Of a stretch of DNA of 14,144 nt, positions 7,905-14,144 are shown piece after piece. The notes beneath the pieces are model-generated. The model made no database searches and was not told where the DNA came from. It worked only from the letters and a program-made list of their open reading frames with translations. Positions within the stretch are counted from its first letter, which is position 1. The number at the start of each line of letters is the position of its first letter. This DNA comes from Ignavibacteria bacterium (lineage in GTDB: Bacteria > Bacteroidota > Ignavibacteria > Ignavibacteriales > Ignavibacteriaceae): the NCBI GenBank assembly GCA_029863735.1, contig JAOTUT010000012.1, forward strand, positions 1-14,144, written 5' to 3'. The position numbers and the translations under genes are program-made.

Positions 7905-9974
7905 ATGAGTAAATTTTCAAAAAATATTATAAGCAAGCAGATGCAGCTTTTCTTAATAGCTGTATCCCTGATATTTCTTTTCAAAGTTTTTTATGGAAGT
8001 CCTGATACTTTTTATTTAAGATTGCTGTTCGATTTAGTTATGGGGATTTCAATTTTCTTTCTGCTTTTAGCACTGATTAGATTTGAAAACAGTCGTTCGT
8101 CCTCGCCGCTCTCTTTGGTTCTCAATATTGGAATATTGTTGGCGATAATGTTCTTCATCATTATGTTCTCAGACTTTCTTCTGACCAGCATATTTGAAAA
8201 TATCAACCTAAAACTCAATAACCCTGGGCTGGTTTATAATATAGTCTCTGTGATTTATGTTTTAATATTAGTAGCTATTATATCATTCTTTTTAGTAACA
8301 CTCAGACATTTTTTCTATTTGAATCAGGCAAGGAATACCAGTATATATTTTAACACAATGCTCGTCTTTTTCATTCTTGCAAGCATATCACTTAATTTTT
8401 TCGATGACGAGAGTCTTTCATTTATTATAACCACATTTTTTGTTGTCTCAGTTTTGCTGATGGTTTTTAACTCCATAAGAATCTCCTGGATCGCGTTTCT
8501 CACTAAAAAAGAAAAAATTTATTTATTACTGCTTTCTTTTGTCATAACAACTTTATTTATCGTAAATATTTCCAATAGTTCCGGGGAAAATATTTATAGC
8601 CAGATAGTTGATGGATTTTCTCCAGCGCTTAAACAGTTTAATCAGATAATTATGATTTATGGATCGATTTATTTTGTAATACTTTTTTTCACAACACTTT
8701 TTCATTTGCCGACAGCGGAAGCTTATGACAGGAAAGCACAGGAAATAACATCTCTCCAATATTTCAGCAAGCTGATTACAGAGGTTCTTGATTTTAATGA
8801 TCTTGCTGAAACAGTTACTGACATTACACAGAAACTGAGTGGTTCAAAAGCCTCCTGGATAATATGGAGAAATGGTACAAAGCATAATTCAGTGGCTGCA
8901 AAGAATATTGGATTTATTGAATCGGATAGAATTTCAAATCAAATACTTGAGAAAATTAATTTTGAAAATTTGACATCTACAAAAACATTCAACCTCAAGG
9001 ATAAAATAACAGAAGGTAATGCGGAGAATTTATTCTCAGTTGTTTCTGTATCTCCTATAAAAACCCGGGGGGAAACCCAGGGAATTCTTGTTGCGGCAAA
9101 AGGAACAGGACAGATATTTACAAGAGATGATCTTAACGCTATAGAAACTTTTTCAGATTACGCCTCAGTTGCTATAGAAAATTCCAGACTGCTGGAAGAA
9201 TCAATTGAAAAAGAAAGACTTGAGAAGGAACTTGATGTTGCCAGGGAAATTCAGAGAAAAATACTTCCGTTAAAAGCTCCTGATTTTCCTAACCTGCAGA
9301 TAGCATCCGTATTCATCCCGGCTTTTGAAGTTGGCGGTGACTATTATGACTTCTTTAAGATAAGTGAATCAAAGCTCGGCTTTGTAATTGCCGATGTTTC
9401 TGGTAAAGGAATTTCGGCTGCATTTATTATGGCTGAAATTAAAGGAATATTTGAATCACTGTCAAAAACAATTGAGAGACCTAAAGATATTTTAATGAAA
9501 GCAAACGAAATCCTTTGGCATGCTTTAGATGATAAATCATTTGTAAGTGCAGCATATGGTTATTTTGATTCGAAAGAAAAGAGGTTGACTTTTGCGCGAG
9601 CGGGACACTGTCCACTACTATTATTAAGAAATAATGATGCAAAAGAAATAAAGCCCTCCGGTTTAGGATTGGGTTTGTGTGATGTCGAATATTTTAATAA
9701 CGCACTCGAAGAATATTCGATAGACTTAAAAGAAAATGATACGATAGTGCTTTTCACTGATGGAGTGACTGAGGCAAAAAATGAACTATTGGACGATTTT
9801 GGAGATAAACATTTTCTAAAAGTACTTCAGTCAAATATCAACCTAAGTGCGGAAGAACTCTCGAATAAAATAATTCAGGAAATTTCAGTCTTTTCCAGTA
9901 GCCACGAGCAGTATGATGATATTACTTTAGTTATTTTTAAGTGGCAACAAAAATTAAAATTTGATGGAGAATAA
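7905..9974 (+). CDS. Membrane GAF-SpoIIE (PP2C) serine phosphatase, RsbU/RsbP-like
   Basis: This protein should dephosphorylate a phosphoserine STAS protein and so switch the module on. The N-terminal ~270 residues hold about eight hydrophobic helices (near 12-29, 39-59, 69-95, 110-132, 148-166, 172-192, 204-222, 247-267). A GAF domain follows at about 285-428, then the linker helix ELDVAREIQRKILP (442-455) and a SpoIIE-type PP2C domain to the end. Metal-binding acidic motifs are intact: GGDYYDFF (Asp479), ADVSGKG (Asp497), FTDGVTEA (Asp619) and YDDITLV (671-672). RAGHCPLLLL is also present. The signal sensed is unknown. The start at 7905 has no ribosome binding site; Met13 is a possible alternative. 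The stop lies 2 nt before the STAS gene ATG, so the genes are co-transcribed. Confidence 0.93.
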   Translation: MSKFSKNIISKQMQLFLIAVSLIFLFKVFYGSPDTFYLRLLFDLVMGISIFFLLLALIRFENSRSSSPLSLVLNIGILLAIMFFIIMFSDFLLTSIFENINLKLNNPGLVYNIVSVIYVLILVAIISFFLVTLRHFFYLNQARNTSIYFNTMLVFFILASISLNFFDDESLSFIITTFFVVSVLLMVFNSIRISWIAFLTKKEKIYLLLLSFVITTLFIVNISNSSGENIYSQIVDGFSPALKQFNQIIMIYGSIYFVILFFTTLFHLPTAEAYDRKAQEITSLQYFSKLITEVLDFNDLAETVTDITQKLSGSKASWIIWRNGTKHNSVAAKNIGFIESDRISNQILEKINFENLTSTKTFNLKDKITEGNAENLFSVVSVSPIKTRGETQGILVAAKGTGQIFTRDDLNAIETFSDYASVAIENSRLLEESIEKERLEKELDVAREIQRKILPLKAPDFPNLQIASVFIPAFEVGGDYYDFFKISESKLGFVIADVSGKGISAAFIMAEIKGIFESLSKTIERPKDILMKANEILWHALDDKSFVSAAYGYFDSKEKRLTFARAGHCPLLLLRNNDAKEIKPSGLGLGLCDVEYFNNALEEYSIDLKENDTIVLFTDGVTEAKNELLDDFGDKHFLKVLQSNINLSAEELSNKIIQEISVFSSSHEQYDDITLVIFKWQQKLKFDGE

Positions 9975-9976
9975 GG

Positions 9977-10327
9977 ATGGCAGAATTTAGCACGTCAATT
10001 AAAGAAAATGGGGATATCAGGATTATTAATCTTAAGGGTTATCTGGATGCTCACACGGCTCCGACTCTTGAGAATAATTTTACTGAACTGATAAACAATA
10101 GTAAGTTTAAAATCATAGTAAACTTCGAAGAACTCGCATATATAAGCAGTGCTGGTTTAGGAGTTTTTATGGCTTATATCGAAAACATCAGAGACAATAA
10201 AGGAGATATTAAGCTTTCCAATATGAATGATAAAGTATTTAACATTTTCGATTTGCTTGGCTTTCCGCTTCTTTATGAAATTTATAAAAATGAAGAAGAA
10301 GCAATAAAGAAGTTTAGCGGGAGTTAA
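9977..10327 (+). CDS. STAS-domain anti-sigma factor antagonist (RsbV type)
   Basis: This 116-residue single STAS domain is the switch protein of the cassette. Unphosphorylated it would bind the adjacent RsbW-like kinase, which phosphorylates and releases it. The signature IIVNFEELAYISSAGLGVF is at 46-64, and Ser58 aligns with the phosphorylated serine of SpoIIAA/RsbV. The N-terminal strand-helix (INLKGYLDAHTAPTLEN) and the C-terminal FDLLGFPLLYEIYKNEEEA are typical. It starts 2 nt after the membrane phosphatase stop, with GGAG about 8 nt upstream, and ends 2 nt before the kinase start. Wedged between its probable phosphatase and kinase, it is the most likely substrate of both. It differs clearly from the STAS protein encoded at 5100-5441, so the two are paralogues rather than a recent duplication. 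Confidence 0.94.
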   Translation: MAEFSTSIKENGDIRIINLKGYLDAHTAPTLENNFTELINNSKFKIIVNFEELAYISSAGLGVFMAYIENIRDNKGDIKLSNMNDKVFNIFDLLGFPLLYEIYKNEEEAIKKFSGS

Positions 10328-10329
10328 AA

Positions 10330-10770
10330 TTGTCTGTCCGTAATAAAAATAGAACTGACGAGCTGAGAGTTAAAAGCAAAACAGAAAACCTTTCCGAGAT
10401 AAGGGATTTTGTAAGTGCAAATGCTCTGAAAGCCGGAATACAAAATGCTACAATTGATAATATTATTCTTGCTGTTGACGAGGCTTGTACAAACATAATA
10501 AAACATGCATACAAATTGTCTCCACAGGGTGAAATTATTATAAGGATAGACTATGATGAAGAAAAATTTACTATTACGATAATTGATTACGGAAAATCAT
10601 TTGAACCTGACAGAGTTCCGCGACCTGATCTTCAGAAATATTACCGTGAGCACAAAGTCGGCGGTCTCGGAATGTATTTGATGAAATCTTTAATGGATGA
10701 TGTAGAGTATACTACAATCCCCGGCAAATATAATCAGGTGCTCCTCTCAAAAAACATAAGGAGCAGTTGA
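10330..10770 (+). CDS. RsbW/SpoIIAB-type serine kinase / anti-sigma factor
   Basis: A stand-alone GHKL ATPase of 146 residues. In partner switching such proteins phosphorylate the STAS antagonist and alternately sequester a target, classically a sigma factor. The N-box AVDEACTNIIKHAYK (48-62) has Glu51 and Asn55. The G1 motif IIDYGKSFEP (84-93) has Asp86 and Gly88, and the G2 loop KVGGLGMYLMKSLMDDVEY is at 109-127. The start is TTG at 10330 with GGGAG 6 nt upstream. The gene lies 2 nt after the STAS gene and 4 nt before the second phosphatase gene, so it is within one operon. No sigma-B/F-like sigma factor is encoded in the window, so the target it inhibits is unknown. Confidence 0.92.
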   Translation: MSVRNKNRTDELRVKSKTENLSEIRDFVSANALKAGIQNATIDNIILAVDEACTNIIKHAYKLSPQGEIIIRIDYDEEKFTITIIDYGKSFEPDRVPRPDLQKYYREHKVGGLGMYLMKSLMDDVEYTTIPGKYNQVLLSKNIRSS

Positions 10771-10774
10771 GAAA

Positions 10775-12454
10775 ATGCTGGAGGCAAAAAGTTTAAAAGT
10801 AAAACGAAACCTTACCGCTCTCGTTGATTTCAGCAGGATTATCAATTCCAGTATCGATCTTGAATTTATTCTTAATAACGTTCTGTTAACTTGTCTTGGA
10901 AAATTCTTAGCAACGCGTGGCCTCATAGCCTTAAAGGAAAATAATAAAATCGTTCTCAAAAGTTCTAAAGGGCTAACTAATGATTTAATTGGTGAATTCC
11001 CTGAACTCGAGGTTTCACCTGACTGCATTGATAATCCAAAGTTGAATTCTTTTATGCAAATAGCTAATCTGAAGGTTGCTGAAAAAATTAATGCTTCTGA
11101 AGACTGTATTGGCGTGGTATGTCTTGGGGAAAAATTAAACAAATCAGATTACACAGAAGATGATGTTGAATTCCTGGGTACCATTTTAAATATATCCGCA
11201 ACTGCTGTTCAGAATTCAATGGTTATAAATGAACTACAAAAAGTAAACCGTCAGCTCGATTCAAGAGTTCAACGTTTGAGCTCATTGTTTGAAATAAGTA
11301 AGGAATTTGGTTCGTTTGCTGAGTCGTTCAGAGTTGTGAAGCTGCTTGTGTTCTCAATTCTTGGTCAATTCCTTATCCAGAAGTATGCTGTGATTCTTTT
11401 AGAAAATGATGAAGCAGATATTCTTGATTCAAAATTTGATAATGAGAAATTACTCTCATTAATAAAGAAATATAAACTTCAGATAATAACTGATTCAATA
11501 AAAAAAGGTGTTTTAAAGGAAAAACATTCTGAACTGTATGAACTTGGAATTGAGCTTATTGTGCCGATGCAGCTTCAGAGCAAAACCCGTGGATTGATTC
11601 TGCTTGGCAGCCGGGCAGGTAGTAAAGATTTTCGAAACAGTGATATTGAATACATCTATTCAGTCGGTAACCTTGCTATTATTTCATTGGAGAATAACAG
11701 ACTCTTCCTCGAAGCACTTGAAAAACAAAAAATGGAAGAAGACCTTTTGATTGCAAGAGATATTCAGAGAAATCTTCTTCCTTCAACCTTACCCGAATAC
11801 GATAAGTACGATATCGCTGCAATGAATGTTTCTTCAAAACAGGTTGGTGGAGATTATTATGACGTTATACCAATTGATGATGAAAAATTTTATATCGCAA
11901 TAGCTGATGTTTCAGGCAAAGGCGTTCCGGCATCACTGATGATGGCGAATATTCAGGCTTTCCTGCAGGTTATATGCAGACAAGATTTGAAAATTGATAA
12001 AGCTACTGCTATGATAAATGATCTAGTTACAGCTAATTCATCTGAAGGAAGATTTATAACTTTCTTTTGGGGTCATATTAATACAATAAAGAATACCCTT
12101 ACTTATGTTAATGCAGGTCACAATCCTCCTTACATTATCAGAGGCGATAAAATTATTAAGTTAACTCAGGGCGGGATAATTTTTGGGGTGATGAATACAC
12201 CTGTTCCGTATATCTTGGAAGAAGTTGAGTTAATTAAGGATGATGTGCTTATCCTTTATACTGATGGTGTTTCAGAAGCAATGAATCTTGAGTTTGAAGA
12301 ATATTCTGAAGAGAGGCTGGAAAAAGTTGCAAAAAATTTAAAGAATAAATCAGCAAACGAAATTTTAAATGGAATTAAAGAAGATGTGCAGATATTCACT
12401 CAGGGAAATCTTCAATCTGATGATATAACTATGATAGTAATTAAGGTAAGGTAA
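10775..12454 (+). CDS. Soluble double-GAF SpoIIE (PP2C) serine phosphatase
   Basis: A 559-residue cytoplasmic phosphatase with no TM helices. The order is a GAF-like domain at about 16-148, a helical linker (150-170), a second GAF-like domain at about 170-310, the connector LIARDIQRNLLP (325-336), and a PP2C SpoIIE domain to the C-terminus. The catalytic set is complete: GGDYYDV (Asp360), ADVSGKGVPASL (Asp378), NAGHNPPY (446-453), LYTDGVSEA (Asp497) and SDDIT (549-550). It probably acts on the operon's STAS protein in response to a cytoplasmic ligand or redox signal sensed by the GAF domains; the ligand is not evident. It begins 4 nt after the kinase gene, with AAGGAG about 11 nt upstream of the ATG. 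It is a second phosphatase input alongside the membrane one. Confidence 0.93.
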   Translation: MLEAKSLKVKRNLTALVDFSRIINSSIDLEFILNNVLLTCLGKFLATRGLIALKENNKIVLKSSKGLTNDLIGEFPELEVSPDCIDNPKLNSFMQIANLKVAEKINASEDCIGVVCLGEKLNKSDYTEDDVEFLGTILNISATAVQNSMVINELQKVNRQLDSRVQRLSSLFEISKEFGSFAESFRVVKLLVFSILGQFLIQKYAVILLENDEADILDSKFDNEKLLSLIKKYKLQIITDSIKKGVLKEKHSELYELGIELIVPMQLQSKTRGLILLGSRAGSKDFRNSDIEYIYSVGNLAIISLENNRLFLEALEKQKMEEDLLIARDIQRNLLPSTLPEYDKYDIAAMNVSSKQVGGDYYDVIPIDDEKFYIAIADVSGKGVPASLMMANIQAFLQVICRQDLKIDKATAMINDLVTANSSEGRFITFFWGHINTIKNTLTYVNAGHNPPYIIRGDKIIKLTQGGIIFGVMNTPVPYILEEVELIKDDVLILYTDGVSEAMNLEFEEYSEERLEKVAKNLKNKSANEILNGIKEDVQIFTQGNLQSDDITMIVIKVR

Positions 12455-12458
12455 ATAT

Positions 12459-14144
12459 ATGAGACCATTAAAATCATTATTGCTAAAATATCGTACGAAT
12501 CTAATTGCAATCCTTTCTATAATATTGATCGGTGTTGCACTGCTAAGCATTTATTATTCAGTTGCTATAAGAGTAACCAGTAATGACGAATGTTACTGGA
12601 TACCTAAAAAGGTAAGTAAGGATAGCACTGCTATATTTTTCGATGTTATAAAAGTAGAAGGAGTAACGTGGAATGCGGGAATAAGAGATGGAGATCAGCT
12701 TCTTGAAATAGATGGTAAGGTTCTTTATGGAACTTTCCAGGCACAGCAGATATTAAACAAATTTGAAAGCGGTGATTATGCAGATTACAAAGTTATGCGT
12801 GCTGATAAAATCATTAATACTAAAGTTTATGTAAAGAAGCTTATTCAATTTGACAATCTTGCTCATTCATTAAGTGCTCTTTTCTGGATATTAATTGGAT
12901 TTATAGTCTTGACTGCTAAACCTGATGGAAGGATTCATAAACTTTTCTACTTTGTCGGTGTACTTACAGTACTTGCCGCTATGCATACTCTTTTGGACGT
13001 TTATAAGTTCTTCAGCGATTTTGGATTCCTGGCTATACTAATCGGCTGTTCATCACTTATTGGAATTAGTTTTCTTCCATTTATAATAAATTATTTTTTC
13101 TGGAACTTTCCAACTCAATTTAATTTTGCTGAGAAGAAATGGGTAAAAAAAATAGTAATCATATTACCTGCTTTCATATCAGTTTTGGCTATTTTATCTG
13201 CCATATTAGCTTTTAACGGCATAATCGGGCAGATGATTTTTATTTATGGACTTGAGTCACTTGGGTATTTTGCATTATTTGCAAATGTTACCGCGTTGAT
13301 CGCACTCATATTTCAGTACCGAAGGGTTAAATCTAAAGAAAAAAGGAAACCGGTTTTGTTAATGTTGATTGCAGTCACTTTTGGTCTTGCTGTTGGATTA
13401 TACGCTGCTCAAATAGCACCTGCAATTGCAGATACAATGTTCAATTCTCCTGAATATTACACACCTATTATATTGACAGCAATTGTCCCTCTTATTTTTG
13501 CTTATGCAATTTTTAAATACCAGCTAATGGATGTAAGTATTGTGGTCAAAAACACAATTATTTACGGTACGGCCACGGTGTCTGTTGCAGCCATTTACTT
13601 TTTTGTTATTTATGTCGCCGGACAAAGCATCAGCTCATTCCTCGGAGTTGAAAATCAGGGAATCGTAGCCGGTGTATTTTTTATTGTATTTGCACTTGTC
13701 TTTCAATCAACTAAAAACAGGTTTCAGGATTTTTTAACAAAAAGGTTTTATCCTGAACAATTTGCTTCTCAAAAAGTATTAATTGATTTGAGTAATGAAC
13801 TTTCAACCGTTGTTGGGCTGGATAATATTCTTCAGCTGATGAAAAAGACTTTTATTGATGCATTAAAAATTAGAACTTTTGGAATTTTATTAAGAGATAA
13901 AAGCAGTAATTTATCGCTTGTTGATAGTGTTGGAATGAAAAATGAACAATGCGTGATTTCAGAATCGAGGATCGTTCAGTTCTTGAAGGATAAGCATCTT
14001 ATTACCAAATACCCCTCGATTGAGCAAGTCGACTTTAAAATGGTTTTCCAGGATGAAAAAGCTGAAAGATTAATTTCTGAAGGTATCTACACCATCATCC
14101 CGATGATGGTTAAATCAAAAATTGTAGGACTATTACTTTTCGGG
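12459..14144 (+). CDS. PDZ / multi-TM / GAF signalling protein (cut by window end)
   Basis: This frame is open for 562 codons and runs off the right edge. It starts at ATG 12459, 4 nt after the second phosphatase, with AAGG repeats just upstream, so it belongs to the same operon. Layout: TM at about 13-35; an extracytoplasmic PDZ-like domain at about 58-125 with VEGVTWNAGIRDGDQLLEI; and a block of roughly eight hydrophobic helices at 135-415. That block includes KYQLMDVSIVVKNTIIYG (353-370), typical of membrane sensors that precede kinase or phosphatase outputs. A GAF domain begins near 440. The output domain is missing from the window. A SpoIIE phosphatase or a histidine kinase would both fit; the neighbours favour the phosphatase. 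Confidence 0.85.
   Translation, partial: MRPLKSLLLKYRTNLIAILSIILIGVALLSIYYSVAIRVTSNDECYWIPKKVSKDSTAIFFDVIKVEGVTWNAGIRDGDQLLEIDGKVLYGTFQAQQILNKFESGDYADYKVMRADKIINTKVYVKKLIQFDNLAHSLSALFWILIGFIVLTAKPDGRIHKLFYFVGVLTVLAAMHTLLDVYKFFSDFGFLAILIGCSSLIGISFLPFIINYFFWNFPTQFNFAEKKWVKKIVIILPAFISVLAILSAILAFNGIIGQMIFIYGLESLGYFALFANVTALIALIFQYRRVKSKEKRKPVLLMLIAVTFGLAVGLYAAQIAPAIADTMFNSPEYYTPIILTAIVPLIFAYAIFKYQLMDVSIVVKNTIIYGTATVSVAAIYFFVIYVAGQSISSFLGVENQGIVAGVFFIVFALVFQSTKNRFQDFLTKRFYPEQFASQKVLIDLSNELSTVVGLDNILQLMKKTFIDALKIRTFGILLRDKSSNLSLVDSVGMKNEQCVISESRIVQFLKDKHLITKYPSIEQVDFKMVFQDEKAERLISEGIYTIIPMMVKSKIVGLLLFG

Noticed and set aside
10747..11142. 131-codon open frame on minus
   Set aside because: It lies fully opposite the first GAF domain of the soluble phosphatase, has no recognisable motif and is a low-complexity antisense shadow.

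Overview
The window is AT-rich, densely coded bacterial DNA. Its sequence style suggests the Bacteroidota/Chlorobi side of the tree, and Ignavibacteria is my best guess. The reasons are a histidine kinase with the H-box wording typical of that group ([14 protein letters not shown]), mixed Shine-Dalgarno use with several starts that have none, TTG starts, and stacked GAF/SpoIIE-phosphatase proteins. This placement is inference. No RNA genes, CRISPR array, transposase or phage genes were seen.

Left part (1-5099) is mostly housekeeping. It holds the tail of a probable shikimate kinase, then aroB (3-dehydroquinate synthase), a possible 26-residue membrane peptide with a strong ribosome binding site, and nadA (quinolinate synthase), all on +. 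On the minus strand are purA (adenylosuccinate synthase) and, downstream of it, an orphan membrane histidine kinase whose stop codon overlaps that of nadA. A 40-bp palindromic element resembling dispersed intergenic repeats lies between purA and the kinase gene.

Right part (5100-14144) is regulatory. A small STAS (anti-sigma-antagonist) gene on minus, with its own terminator, diverges from an ECF sigma factor gene. The sigma factor is translationally coupled to an unusually large membrane anti-sigma-like protein. The sigma gene has a near-textbook ECF promoter (GGAAC, 16 nt, CGTC) so close to its ATG that the mRNA would be nearly leaderless, which implies autoregulation.

After a 191-bp gap comes a tight + strand cassette: membrane GAF-SpoIIE phosphatase, STAS protein, RsbW-type kinase, soluble double-GAF SpoIIE phosphatase, then a PDZ/multi-TM/GAF protein that runs off the window end. 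This is a complete set of partner-switching parts (phosphatase, antagonist, kinase) with two certain PP2C phosphatases and possibly a third. No sigma-B/sigma-F type sigma factor is adjacent. The only sigma factor nearby is the ECF one, which already has its own membrane anti-sigma. Whether the two circuits are connected is the most interesting open question in the window.
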